Made by a program: the position numbers and the translations under genes. The notes below the pieces were generated by a model that made no database searches, was not told the origin of the DNA, and was given only the letters and a program-made list of their open reading frames with translations. DNA of 64,000 nucleotides, from the NCBI RefSeq assembly GCF_001423185.1, contig NZ_LMOB01000002.1:253573-317572 (forward strand), in the 5' to 3' direction. The DNA comes from Plantibacter sp. Leaf314. Lineage in GTDB: Bacteria > Actinomycetota > Actinomycetes > Actinomycetales > Microbacteriaceae. The first letter of the stretch is position 1; the number at the start of each line of letters is the position of its first letter. Of the stretch, positions 47,823-56,257 are shown piece after piece.

Positions 47823-48044
47823 TCAGGAACCGTAGCCGACGTCGCCGAGCACGCTGTGCTTCACGACGCGCCAGCCCTGCGGCACGCTCAGCCGTTCGGC
47901 GTGGATGGAGCACAGGTCGTAGCTGTGCGGGCTCTTCTCGATGCTGAGCGGGCCGAGCACCGCCATCGAGTCCCGGTAGTCGTAGGTCAGCGTCGCGACG
48001 GGCTCGCGTGAGCACCCGACCTTGGAACACATCCTGTCTACCAT
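47823..48044 (-). CDS. DUF3499 family protein
   Basis: A 73-residue protein of the actinobacterial DUF3499 family: Cys6 and Cys11 in [11 protein letters not shown], then [20 protein letters not shown] and [19 protein letters not shown]. The Cys/His spacing (C-x4-C ... H-x3-D-x-C-x2-H) suggests a zinc ribbon. The function is unknown. TACGCT lies seven bases before the ATG at 48044. It is divergent from the metallopeptidase-family gene, an order also found in mycobacteria. Confidence 0.87.
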   Translation of the reverse strand: MVDRMCSKVGCSREPVATLTYDYRDSMAVLGPLSIEKSPHSYDLCSIHAERLSVPQGWRVVKHSVLGDVGYGS

Positions 48045-48051
48045 TTGCTCC

Positions 48052-48057
48052 AGCGTA
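48052..48057 (-). promoter_or_regulatory. -10 element of the DUF3499 gene (leaderless)
   Basis: TACGCT on the minus strand ends seven bases before the ATG at 48044. Confidence 0.45.
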
Positions 48058-48127
48058 ACGCCCGGGTGCGGATCGGACGCTCCGGCTCGCCGTCCTCCCG
48101 GGTCGGGACGCCCCGCTGGACCACGCC

Positions 48128-48133
48128 TAGACT
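48128..48133 (+). promoter_or_regulatory. -10 element of the metallopeptidase-family gene (leaderless)
   Basis: TAGACT lies six bases before the ATG at 48140. Confidence 0.5.
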
Positions 48134-48139
48134 GGACGC

Positions 48140-48577
48140 ATGGCGGACGCTGACGAGGAGACGCGAGGTGCGCTCTCGCGGCGCCGCTCGCGTCACGGCC
48201 GCAACGGACGTTCGAGCGTCGTCGGGCCTGACGTCCCGCCGATCGACACCCGGATCGACCAGTTCGACCTGACGGTCGCGACGACCGCCGACTACCTGCG
48301 CGGCGCGTGGCCTGCGGAACTCGCCGACGTGCGCTTCGAGGTCGGCGCGATGCCCGCGCAGAACTCCGGCACGGACGGCGTGGACCGCTGGTTCGTGGAC
48401 CGCGCCCGCCGCCGGGTCATCCTCTACCGGCTCCCCATCCAGCGCATGAGCAAACTCCACCGGAACGACGAACCGCACCAGCGCATGATGGTCGAGAGCT
48501 GCGTCTTCCGGGCCGTCGCCGAGCTGCTCGGCAAGGACCCATGGGATCTCGGTCCCGACCGCTACCGCTTCCTCTGA
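48140..48577 (+). CDS. Metallopeptidase-family protein without a recognisable HExxH
   Basis: A 145-residue protein in the position of the mycobacterial Rv3259 metallopeptidase-family gene. After a basic N-terminus (about 1-30), a conserved domain runs FDLTVATTADYLRGAWPAEL ... RWFVDRARRRVILYRLPIQR ... RMMVESCVFRAVAELLGKDP. The zinc-binding HExxH of zincins is not present; the segment in its place reads VESCVFRAV, so the protein is probably catalytically inactive or misnamed. The family assignment rests on synteny and overall pattern. TAGACT six bases before the ATG fixes the start. Confidence 0.75.
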   Translation: MADADEETRGALSRRRSRHGRNGRSSVVGPDVPPIDTRIDQFDLTVATTADYLRGAWPAELADVRFEVGAMPAQNSGTDGVDRWFVDRARRRVILYRLPIQRMSKLHRNDEPHQRMMVESCVFRAVAELLGKDPWDLGPDRYRFL

Positions 48578-48591
48578 GGCGCGTGCGCCGC

Positions 48592-50025
48592 TCAGCGCGG
48601 GTAGACGCTGATCGGGGCCGCCAGCGGGTTCGGCGGCACGACGGGCGACGAGGTCAACCGACCCGGTGCCGCGAGGCTGATCGAGGCGTGGAGTCCGTCG
48701 GCGCCTGCGAGCACGTAGCTCTGGCCCGCGGCGACCCCGATCGTCGCACCGGCGCCGGCGGCGACCTTGGCCGAGGTCTCGGTGCCGTCGGCGTCCGTCA
48801 GCGTGACCGCCGCCTCCGACCCGGTCGGGTTGAAGACGTGCAGTTTCTGCCCCGGGCCGGTGGGGACGGTGAAGGCCGCTTCGTCGTCGAGGACGGGTGT
48901 CGCCCCGAACCAGGCGAAGTCCTCGAGCGCGCCGCTCCGCGAGTTGGAGCGGGCCGCCGCGACGACGGGCTCGGTCGAGGTGATCTCGAGTGAGAACTCG
49001 CCCGCGGGCAACCCGGCCAGGGCGATCTCGCCCGGCACACCCGGCTGGATGGTCGCGTCGACCACGATCGGCTCGTCCTTGCTGTTCTCGCGCGTGGCCG
49101 TGATCACGACGTCAGCCGCTTCGGCGCCCGGAGCGAAGAGTCTGAGGGCCGTGGCCCGGTCGTCCACCGATGCGGTGTCGGAACTCGCGCCGGGCGCTGC
49201 CGGAGCCGAGACGACGAGGCCCGGGACGACGAGGTCGGTGGCCGGCGCAGCGGTCGGTCCCTGGACCTCGACACCACCGGGTGTCAGGACCCGGACGGTG
49301 CTCTGCTGCAGCGCTGCGGCGACCTGGCCACCCTCGCTGGTCACGCGGACGACCGGCGTCGGTTCGTTCGGTGCGAGCCCGGTGAGCGCGACGACCCGCT
49401 GTGTGCCCGAGGCCACGACGATCCCGGCGGCCCCTGGGGCGTCGATGCGTCCGGCGGCCCCGAAGACCTCGAGGGTGACGTTCGCGTCGACGGCGGAGGG
49501 ATTGCCGAGGAGGATGAGGGTGGTGCGGCCGATGTCGCTCGAACCGCCGACGAGCCAGCTCTCCGCCGACGCCGGCGTGCACGTGGCTGCGGCGAGGCCG
49601 GCCACGTCCGCCTCGGCCGCGATCTGGGACTGCGCTCCGCTGACGGGGGTGGCGCTCCCGTCGGTCGCGCCGGGCACGGTGATGACGGCCGGTCCGCCGT
49701 CGGCCGCGCCGCTCGTGTTGTCGGGGGCGGCGAGGTCACGGGTGGTCGGGGTGACCCCCTTCGCGCCGAAGTCGACGCTCGCCGGCCCGAAGGATCCGGC
49801 GGCGGTCGCCGCGGTGGCGTCCTGCGCGAGGGCGAGCAGCGGTCCGGGGCACACGAGGGACTGGTCGCCGGCGACGGGGGTGACCCGGATGTCGCGAGGC
49901 GCGATCTCGACGGTCGGCAGCGTCAGCTGTCCGGCGGCGGCGATCGTGACCGCGGCGATCCCGATCCCGACCAGCCCGGTCACGATGCGCCCTGAGGTGA
50001 TGGCGACTCCGCGCTTACTGGGCAT
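48592..50025 (-). CDS. DUF5719 family secreted/membrane-anchored protein
   Basis: A 477-residue protein. One N-terminal membrane anchor or signal (about 10-32: IVTGLVGIGIAAVTIAAAGQ) precedes a large Ala/Gly/Thr/Val-rich extracytosolic beta region with repeated strands such as GRTTLILLGNPSAVDANVTL. DUF5719 proteins are encoded beside large membrane glycosyltransferases in Actinobacteria, as here. The ATG at 50025 lies inside the last codons of that glycosyltransferase (11-base overlap), so the two are coupled. It may act on the same envelope polymer (inference). Confidence 0.82.
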   Translation of the reverse strand: MPSKRGVAITSGRIVTGLVGIGIAAVTIAAAGQLTLPTVEIAPRDIRVTPVAGDQSLVCPGPLLALAQDATAATAAGSFGPASVDFGAKGVTPTTRDLAAPDNTSGAADGGPAVITVPGATDGSATPVSGAQSQIAAEADVAGLAAATCTPASAESWLVGGSSDIGRTTLILLGNPSAVDANVTLEVFGAAGRIDAPGAAGIVVASGTQRVVALTGLAPNEPTPVVRVTSEGGQVAAALQQSTVRVLTPGGVEVQGPTAAPATDLVVPGLVVSAPAAPGASSDTASVDDRATALRLFAPGAEAADVVITATRENSKDEPIVVDATIQPGVPGEIALAGLPAGEFSLEITSTEPVVAAARSNSRSGALEDFAWFGATPVLDDEAAFTVPTGPGQKLHVFNPTGSEAAVTLTDADGTETSAKVAAGAGATIGVAAGQSYVLAGADGLHASISLAAPGRLTSSPVVPPNPLAAPISVYPR

Positions 50026-53000
50026 GCGGCTGCTCCGTTCCCGGGACGTCCCGGCGGGTGGTGTCTGCGGTGGGGGACGCGTCGCTCGGGCCATTCGGCT
50101 CCGTCGCGGGGTCGTCTCGCCCGTCGGTGGTCTCCGAGGCCTCGACCGGCTCGTCTTTGACGGGCTCGCCGTCGACGGGCTCGCCGTCGACGGGCTCGCC
50201 GTCGACGGGCTCGCCGTCGACGGGCTCCGGGTGGCTGCTGGGCGCGTCAGTCGTCGGTGCCGCAGCGGCCTCGTCCGCGCTCGTCACCGCAACCGGGGCG
50301 TCGTCGATCGGGACGTCGGGGTCCGCGTCGATCTCGGAGGTCGGCGTCGGAGCGGGTGCCGCGACGGGAGCGGCTCCGCGACGCCACCAGCGTGGCTTCG
50401 CCACACCGGAGGAACCCTGTCCTGAGCTCGCCGCTGCGTCCGTGGAGGACTCGTCGTCGAGGTCGCCGGTCGGTTCCTCGTCGTCGTACGATCCGGCTGC
50501 GCCGTCGTCGAGGACGGCGACGGCGGAACCGGCGGCCGCAGCCTTCCGAGCCGAGCGACCCTTGAGCTTCGCCGGCTTCCGCGAACCCGCGCGATACCCG
50601 TCGCGGGACGCGCCGTTCGGGATGCTGAGGAGCAGGGTGATGAGGAAGACCACACCCAACCCGACACCGATGAGCATGCCGAGCACGTTCGTCTCCGGCA
50701 CCTCGGGGCCGGAACCGACGTCGGCGACCGTCCGCCAGAGCGTCCCGCTCGTGGTCTCGCCGACCGCGACCAACGCGGCATTGGCGTCGAGCGCACTCGC
50801 CGCCCGTCCGGCGGTCTGTCCGGCCACCGTCTGCTCGGCGCCCTCGACGGTCGGAGCGAGGAGGACGAAGGCGATGCCGTGTTCGACGAGGGTCTCCGTC
50901 GGGTCGAGCCCGCTCTGCGACGCGAGGTTGCCGGCCAGCTCTGCGACGATCCGGTCGTCGGTGGACACACCGGGCGAGCTCTGGACGATCGTGGATCGCC
51001 CGTCGAGCGTCTCCCCCTGGCCGCGGATGACGACCGCGGTGATCGTCCCGTCGTCGCCCGGGGTGATCACGAGGGTGCCGAGACGCGGATCGGTCTGTGT
51101 CGCCGCCGTGACGTACGCCGGCAGCTGGCGACCCGAACTCTCACGGACGACGGACGTGCCGAGCGGCTGAGCGAGGGCGAGCGGGACCGCCACCACCACG
51201 GCTGCGAGCACCATCACGAGCCCCGGAACCGCGCGGAAACGCGGGATCCGGTCGAGTCCGAGCGTGGCCGCGCCGACGATGCCGAGCCAGTAGAGGCTGA
51301 TCGCGGCACCGGCCCAGACCGGGACGGCGGTCCCGGCCGTGGAGGTGAGGAACAGGTGCGTAGCGAACACGGCCGAGACGAGCCCGAGGAAGGCCGCGAT
51401 GAGGAGCGGGACCGCGCGCCGGGAGCCGGGCAGGAACAGGGCGAGGAGGGCGACGATCGCGAGCGGCGCGAAGAGCGCCGGGATCACGATGACCGGGGTC
51501 ATGCCGGGCAGGCCGAGCGATGCGGCGACCTGACTCCAGCCGCCCAGGCTGCCGCCGGGGAACCCGAGGGACAACTGCCATCCGGAGGCTGCCGTCGCCG
51601 GCGTCACCACGCCCGGATCGGAGAGGAGCCCGAGCCAGTTGCCGCGGTGGACACCCTGCTGCCAGACGAGGGGGGCGAAGAGCGCGGCGGCGGGGATCGG
51701 GACGAGCGCCACCCGCGCGATGCCCCGGCCCGCGAAGACCATCGCGACGACCCAGATGACGAGGAGGGCCGGAGCCAGGGACGGGGCGCTCGCGACGATC
51801 GCGGCGAAGAGGAAGGCGCTCGTACCCGCAGCGGCCCAGGAACGCGCGGCCACCACGCCGGCGTAGAAGAGCCAGGGCAGCAGCACGTGGACGATGACCG
51901 CCGCCGGACGTCCGTCCGCCAGCGCGGTCAGCAGCGTCGGCGCGAGGGTCCACAGCAATGCGGCGACGGCACGGGGGCCTGCGCGCTCGGTGAGACGCGT
52001 CGCCGCGAACCAGGCGCCGAGCGCCGAGAGCGGGAGGGCGAGCAGGAAGAGCAGGACGAGGGAGAACGACGGCTCCCAGAACGTGATGGACCCGAGGACC
52101 GCGAGGACGGCGTTGAACGGGTCGGCGGCTCCGACGAACCCGAGTCCGACGTCACGCCAGCCGAACCCGATGTGCTGCCAGAGCTCGCCCACCGTCGACG
52201 ACAGGGGCAGGAGCCCACCACCGGTGATGAACGAGGCGCCGAGGAGCGGGGCGAGGATCGCGGCACCGAGGACGGCGGCGGCGAGGACGACCCAGGCGCC
52301 TCCGCCGGAGAAGAAGCGCAGGTCGCGCTCCTCACCGATGAACCCGATCTGCGTCGCCTCCCTCGCGAGGGCGCGTTTCCGCCGCACTTCGTCGAGTCGC
52401 ATGCGCAGGCCGGCGATGCTGGACCACCCGAGCGTCCGGTTCTTCGCGAGCTGGCGACGCGCGTTCTGGACCTTGGTCCCGGAGAAGGCGACCGCGAAGG
52501 CCGCGGACAGCTCGCCGAGCACGAGCTCGGGCTGCTTCTTCACGAAGTGGCCGATGACCCGCAGGATGGCGAGCGGCACCAGGCTGAGCCAGTGCACGGG
52601 GACCATGATCCCCGGCGCGTAGACGAGTCGGCGGTGCAGCTGGGCTGCGCGGGCCTGGCGGTGTCGGCGACGGCGAGCACCCAGTCGGTTCGACCAGGAG
52701 GGTCCGGCGATGCCCTCCCCCGCCGAAGCGACGCGTGCCGTCGGCACGACCGCGACGAGGAATCCGGCGAGACGGGTCCTGATGCAGAAGTCGAGCGCGT
52801 CGTCGGCGACGAGCGCCTGGTCGAAGCCGCCCAACTGGTCCCACAGCTGATGGCGCACGAGCATGCCGGCAGGGCCGACGGCCATGACGTCGTTCATCGT
52901 GTCGTGCTGGGCCTGGTCGAGCTCGTCCTCGACCACCGGGACCGCGGCACCGAGCGAGGTGATGGTCTCGCCGTAGCGACGGAGGAAGGAGGCGTCGTCC

Positions 53001-53374
53001 CAGTCGAGGATCTTCGGACCGGCGACGCCGACCGACGGTGAGACCTCGAGGGCGCCGAGCAGTGCGGCGAGCGCGGTGGGTTCCGGCGCGGTGTCCTCGG
53101 AGAGCAGCCAGAGCATCTGCTCGGCGTCCTCGGGCTGGTCGGTGACCCGGACGCCGGCCGCGACGGCCTGCGCGAAGCTGAGGTCCTCGGACGAGGTCAC
53201 GAGCTTCATTCCGGGGACCCGGCTGAGTTCGGCGATCGTCGCTTCGCTACTGCGGGTGGCGACGGCGATGATCCCGTCCGCCGGACGGGTCTGGGCACTG
53301 AGGGCGTCGAGCGTGCGTGCGAGCGACGCTGAGCCGTCACGCACCACGAGGATCGCCGTTACTCGGGGAGACAT
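50015..53374 (-). CDS. Large membrane glycosyltransferase, GT2 family
   Basis: A 1119-residue protein. An N-terminal GT-A domain (about 1-240: VTAILVVRDGSASLARTLDA, acidic LLSEDTAPEP, GPAGMLVRHQLWDQLGGFDQ) is followed by a long membrane region (about 265-745, a dozen or more segments), an extracytosolic domain (about 750-905), a last membrane segment (about 915-940) and a disordered acidic cytoplasmic tail with EPVDG repeats. It probably builds a cell-envelope polysaccharide; sugar specificity is not evident. TAGTCT seven bases before the ATG suggests a leaderless message. The DUF5719 gene overlaps its end. Confidence 0.85.
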   Translation of the reverse strand: MSPRVTAILVVRDGSASLARTLDALSAQTRPADGIIAVATRSSEATIAELSRVPGMKLVTSSEDLSFAQAVAAGVRVTDQPEDAEQMLWLLSEDTAPEPTALAALLGALEVSPSVGVAGPKILDWDDASFLRRYGETITSLGAAVPVVEDELDQAQHDTMNDVMAVGPAGMLVRHQLWDQLGGFDQALVADDALDFCIRTRLAGFLVAVVPTARVASAGEGIAGPSWSNRLGARRRRHRQARAAQLHRRLVYAPGIMVPVHWLSLVPLAILRVIGHFVKKQPELVLGELSAAFAVAFSGTKVQNARRQLAKNRTLGWSSIAGLRMRLDEVRRKRALAREATQIGFIGEERDLRFFSGGGAWVVLAAAVLGAAILAPLLGASFITGGGLLPLSSTVGELWQHIGFGWRDVGLGFVGAADPFNAVLAVLGSITFWEPSFSLVLLFLLALPLSALGAWFAATRLTERAGPRAVAALLWTLAPTLLTALADGRPAAVIVHVLLPWLFYAGVVAARSWAAAGTSAFLFAAIVASAPSLAPALLVIWVVAMVFAGRGIARVALVPIPAAALFAPLVWQQGVHRGNWLGLLSDPGVVTPATAASGWQLSLGFPGGSLGGWSQVAASLGLPGMTPVIVIPALFAPLAIVALLALFLPGSRRAVPLLIAAFLGLVSAVFATHLFLTSTAGTAVPVWAGAAISLYWLGIVGAATLGLDRIPRFRAVPGLVMVLAAVVVAVPLALAQPLGTSVVRESSGRQLPAYVTAATQTDPRLGTLVITPGDDGTITAVVIRGQGETLDGRSTIVQSSPGVSTDDRIVAELAGNLASQSGLDPTETLVEHGIAFVLLAPTVEGAEQTVAGQTAGRAASALDANAALVAVGETTSGTLWRTVADVGSGPEVPETNVLGMLIGVGLGVVFLITLLLSIPNGASRDGYRAGSRKPAKLKGRSARKAAAAGSAVAVLDDGAAGSYDDEEPTGDLDDESSTDAAASSGQGSSGVAKPRWWRRGAAPVAAPAPTPTSEIDADPDVPIDDAPVAVTSADEAAAAPTTDAPSSHPEPVDGEPVDGEPVDGEPVDGEPVKDEPVEASETTDGRDDPATEPNGPSDASPTADTTRRDVPGTEQPHAQ
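50156..50230 (-). repeat. Five 15-bp tandem repeats in the glycosyltransferase tail
   Basis: Five units of 15 bases, three identical (from 50171) and the two outer ones diverged, encode EPVDG repeats. The length keeps the frame, and DNA identity suggests recent expansion. Confidence 0.9.
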
Positions 53375-53381
53375 CGGAATC

Positions 53382-53387
53382 AGACTA
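53382..53387 (-). promoter_or_regulatory. -10 element of the glycosyltransferase gene (leaderless)
   Basis: TAGTCT on the minus strand ends seven bases before the ATG at 53374. Confidence 0.45.
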
Positions 53388-53485
53388 AGCGGGCGAGCGC
53401 GGAAGGCCGGGAACCGGACGGGCGCGCCCCGGATCGGGCAGGCTGCGCGTAGCGGACGGGCGGGTGAAGTGGGTCGGTCGACCGG

Positions 53486-53815
53486 TCAGACGGCGCGCTT
53501 GCGGAGCTTGCGACGCTCGCGCTCGGAGAGGCCGCCCCAGATGCCGAAGCGCTCGTCGTTGGCCAGCGCGTACTCGAGGCACTGTGACTTGACGTCGCAG
53601 CTCGTGCAGATCCGCTTGGCGTCGCGCGTGGAGCCGCCCTTCTCCGGGAAGAAGGCCTCAGGGTCGGTCTGGGCGCAGAGTGCGTCCGTCTGCCAGGAGA
53701 GCTGGGTGTCGTCCTCGCCGTCGGCAGCCGGCTGACGGACGCCGGGCACTCCCAGATTGACCGGATCGACGAACCAGTCGTCGGGTACCCCGGCACGATA
53801 CTCAGGAATTGCCAT
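53486..53815 (-). CDS. whiB2: WhiB-family regulator WhiB2 (WhmD)
   Basis: A 109-residue Wbl protein with [4Fe-4S] ligands Cys47, Cys70, Cys73 and Cys79, the GIWGG turn at 91-95 and a basic C-terminal helix (SERERRKLRKRAV). The about 40-residue N-terminal extension and location by DUF3499 and manA fit WhiB2/WhmD, which in mycobacteria is needed for septation, partnering the primary sigma factor. GGGAG five bases before the ATG at 53815 sets the start; an in-frame start at 53848 is less likely. A good promoter lies at 53864-53893. Confidence 0.93.
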   Translation of the reverse strand: MAIPEYRAGVPDDWFVDPVNLGVPGVRQPAADGEDDTQLSWQTDALCAQTDPEAFFPEKGGSTRDAKRICTSCDVKSQCLEYALANDERFGIWGGLSERERRKLRKRAV

Positions 53816-53863
53816 ACCGTCTCCCCAACTGCTCGTACCCTGCGCCACGCGGCGCGATACATA

Positions 53864-53893
53864 ATTACACCCTTGTAGTTATGGTCGAGTCAA
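53864..53893 (-). promoter_or_regulatory. whiB2 promoter, -35 TTGACT, -10 TGTAAT
   Basis: On the minus strand TTGACT (53893-53888) and TGTAAT (53869-53864) are 18 bases apart, a close match to the housekeeping-sigma consensus. The leader is about 45 bases. Confidence 0.6.
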
Positions 53894-53970
53894 GTCGCAC
53901 ATCGTAAAGCCTCAATCACGAGGTGAGGGTTCGCGACGCGCCGCGTGTCACCTGAACTGGGTGACGGGAA

Positions 53971-53988
53971 CGATCGCGCCCCCGATCG
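53971..53988 (-). terminator. Short hairpin after galE
   Basis: Two CGATCG arms with a six-base loop lie immediately after the galE stop. A second weak hairpin follows at 53947-53965. No T-tract. Confidence 0.4.
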
Positions 53989-53991
53989 AGG

Positions 53992-54954
53992 TCAGGAGGC
54001 GGCGCGGCGCGCCCGCCACGCGCTCTCCACCATCTGCCGGAGGTCATGACGCATCCGCCAGTCCAGATCGCGAGCGGCGAGCGCTCCCGACGCGACGATC
54101 CGTGCGGGATCACCGGCACGCCGCGGCATGATCTCGGGCGTGAAGTCGATGCCCGTGACCTCGGCCATGGCGGTCATGATCTCCCCGACGCTCGACCCGT
54201 CGCCGCTGCCGAGGTTGTAGGCCGCCTCGAGGGGCTCGCCGGCGTCGAGGCGCTTCGCCGCGGCGACGTGGGCGGCGGCGAGGTCGGCGACGTGCAGGTA
54301 GTCGCGGACGCAGGTGCCGTCGGGGGTCGGGTAGTCATCCCCGTTGATCCGCGGCGTGCGACCGGCGAGCAGCGCGTCGAACACGAGGGGGAACAGGTTG
54401 TGCGGACTGGTGTCGTAGACCTCGTCCGTCCCGGAACCGACGACGTTGAAGTAGCGCAGCGAGGTGTGACGCAGCCCGGTCGCGACGCCCTGGTCACTGA
54501 GCAGCCACTCGCCGATGAGCTTCGACTCCCCGTAGGGCGACTCCGGGGCCTTGGGCGTGTCCTCCGTGACGAGGTCGACGTCCGTGGTCCCGTACACCGC
54601 AGCACTCGAGGAGAAGACGATGCGCTCCACGCCGTGCTCCTCCATGGCTCCGAGCAGCATCGCGGTCGCCGTGACGTTCTGGGCGTAGGTGTGCAGCGGG
54701 CGCTGCACGGAGACGCCCGCGTACTTGTATCCGGCGACGTGGACCACACCGCTGAGCTCGAACTCCGAGAACGCCCGCTCCAGCACCGAGCCGTCGAGCA
54801 GGGTGCCGCGGACGAACGGCACGTCCGCCGGGATGAAGCGCTCGTGCCCGCTGGAGAGGTCGTCGAGGACGACCACGTCGATCCCCTCGGCCTGGAACGC
54901 TCGAACCACATGGGCGCCGATGTACCCGGCCCCGCCCGTCACCAGCCACGTCAC
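53992..54954 (-). CDS. galE: UDP-glucose 4-epimerase
   Basis: A 320-residue short-chain dehydrogenase/reductase of the GalE type, interconverting UDP-glucose and UDP-galactose with bound NAD+. Visible are the dinucleotide loop TGGAGYIGAH (7-16), the catalytic Ser in FSSSAAVYG (about 113-121) and Tyr-x3-Lys in SPYGESKLIGEW. The start is GTG with GGAGG seven bases upstream. It can provide galactose for envelope or exopolysaccharide polymers made by genes to the right. It sits between whiB2 and the 47-residue membrane protein, all on the minus strand. Confidence 0.93.
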   Translation of the reverse strand: MTWLVTGGAGYIGAHVVRAFQAEGIDVVVLDDLSSGHERFIPADVPFVRGTLLDGSVLERAFSEFELSGVVHVAGYKYAGVSVQRPLHTYAQNVTATAMLLGAMEEHGVERIVFSSSAAVYGTTDVDLVTEDTPKAPESPYGESKLIGEWLLSDQGVATGLRHTSLRYFNVVGSGTDEVYDTSPHNLFPLVFDALLAGRTPRINGDDYPTPDGTCVRDYLHVADLAAAHVAAAKRLDAGEPLEAAYNLGSGDGSSVGEIMTAMAEVTGIDFTPEIMPRRAGDPARIVASGALAARDLDWRMRHDLRQMVESAWRARRAAS

Positions 54955-55008
54955 GATGCTTCCTCCAGGGAGTCCTCCATCTGCCGTGCTGCAGACGGAG
55001 TGACCAGA

Positions 55009-55152
55009 CTACTGGAGGCGCGTGCGTCGGACGGCGGGGCGAGTGGGGACACGGCGATAGCCGTCGGTCAGGACGGCACGGAGGGTCGCTGCGGAGGCGA
55101 CGACCGCGACGAGGACGATGATGAGGCCGACGACGAGTGCGATGATGGACAT
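55009..55152 (-). CDS. Small single-pass membrane protein, 47 residues
   Basis: The frame opens at ATG 55152 and ends at TAG 55009. Residues 2-22 are a continuous hydrophobic helix (SIIALVVGLIIVLVAVVASA); residues 23-47 are cationic (TLRAVLTDGYRRVPTRPAVR). The TDGY-R-VPTRP stretch resembles a pattern seen in small actinobacterial membrane proteins. It is too short for routine gene finding. It lies between galE and the divergent AraC-type regulator, whose operator-like dyad is 28 bases upstream of its start. Function unknown. Confidence 0.62.
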   Translation of the reverse strand: MSIIALVVGLIIVLVAVVASAATLRAVLTDGYRRVPTRPAVRRTRLQ

Positions 55153-55179
55153 GTCTGGAACTCTATGAATGGCGAAAAA

Positions 55180-55195
55180 CTGCCACCAGTGGCAG
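55180..55195. promoter_or_regulatory. Palindromic operator between small ORF and AraC-type gene
   Basis: CTGCCAC and GTGGCAG arms flank a CA spacer in the divergent region; a related half-site (CTGCCAA) lies at 55219-55225. It is probably the binding site of the adjacent AraC-type regulator, able to control both directions. Confidence 0.5.
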
Positions 55196-55245
55196 GATGG
55201 GCGTACAGCAGCACATTTCTGCCAAATCGATCACCCGGAGGTCCC

Positions 55246-56226
55246 ATGCTGTCGAAGGTCGCCCTCCTCGCCATCCCGGGGCTGCAGCCGTTCGAGTTCA
55301 GCGTCGTCTGCGAGGTCTTCGGCATCGACCGATCGGACCAGGGCGGCCCTGCATTCGACCTCCGCATCGTCACGAAGGACCCCGGTCCGGTCCGGATGAA
55401 CCTGAGCGACGACGGTGCGCGCGGCTTCGACATGATCGTCGACGACGACCTGTCCTTCGCGGCCGAGGCGGACCTCGTGGTAATCACCGGTCGTGGTGGA
55501 TCGCGCGGCGGACCGGTCGACGAGGCCTACCTCGACGTCTTGCGAGCGGCCGAGGCGCGCGGTGCCTGGGTGCTGAGCGTGTGCAGCGGATCATTCGTCC
55601 TCGGTCACGCAGGACTGCTCGACGGTCGCCGGAGCACCACCCACTGGATGTACACGAGCGAGCAGCAGACGATGTTCCCGGGCACCACCGTCGACCCCGA
55701 CGTGCTGTTCGTCGAGGACCGCAAGGTCATCACGGGCGCAGGAACCGCTGCCGGCATCGACGCGTGTCTGCACCTCGTACGACAGGAGTACGGCGCGGCG
55801 AGCGCGAACGTCATCGCCCGCCGGATGGTCGTCCCGCCGCAGCGCGACGGCGGGCAGGCGCAGTACGTCCTCTCCCCCGTCGCGGCACAGCAGTGCGAGT
55901 CCCTGGCACCGGTCGTCGACTGGATGCTCGACCACCTCGCCGAGGACCTGCCCATCGGGCGTCTCGCACGGCAGGCACACATGTCGGAGCGGACCTTCGC
56001 TCGCCGCTTCCGCTCGGAGCTCGGCAGCACGCCTGCCGCCTGGCTGAACCGGCAACGCCTGTTCCGAGCCCAGGAGATGCTCGAACGCACCGACCACGGT
56101 GTCGAACGGATCGCCGCGGACACCGGGTTCGGCACCGCGGCCGTCCTCCGTCACCACTTCGACCGCGTCCTCGGCACCACGCCCGCCGCCTACCGGCGCA
56201 GGTTCGGGGTCCGGGAGAGCGCCTGA
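55246..56226 (+). CDS. GlxA-type AraC-family transcriptional regulator
   Basis: A 326-residue regulator with an N-terminal DJ-1/PfpI-like domain (about 3-190, Cys113 in LSVCSGSFVLGHAG) and a C-terminal AraC/XylS double helix-turn-helix (about 225-322: LAEDLPIGRLARQAHMSERT, RRFRSELGSTPAAWLNRQR, IAADTGFGTAAVLRHHFDR). The GlxA group often controls catabolism of small amines or responds to metabolites. The ATG at 55246 has GGAGG six bases upstream, so the start is firm. It is divergent from the small membrane protein and convergent with manA. Confidence 0.92.
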   Translation: MLSKVALLAIPGLQPFEFSVVCEVFGIDRSDQGGPAFDLRIVTKDPGPVRMNLSDDGARGFDMIVDDDLSFAAEADLVVITGRGGSRGGPVDEAYLDVLRAAEARGAWVLSVCSGSFVLGHAGLLDGRRSTTHWMYTSEQQTMFPGTTVDPDVLFVEDRKVITGAGTAAGIDACLHLVRQEYGAASANVIARRMVVPPQRDGGQAQYVLSPVAAQQCESLAPVVDWMLDHLAEDLPIGRLARQAHMSERTFARRFRSELGSTPAAWLNRQRLFRAQEMLERTDHGVERIAADTGFGTAAVLRHHFDRVLGTTPAAYRRRFGVRESA

Positions 56227-56257
56227 GCCGCGTGGATCGGACCAATCGGCCGGGCGG

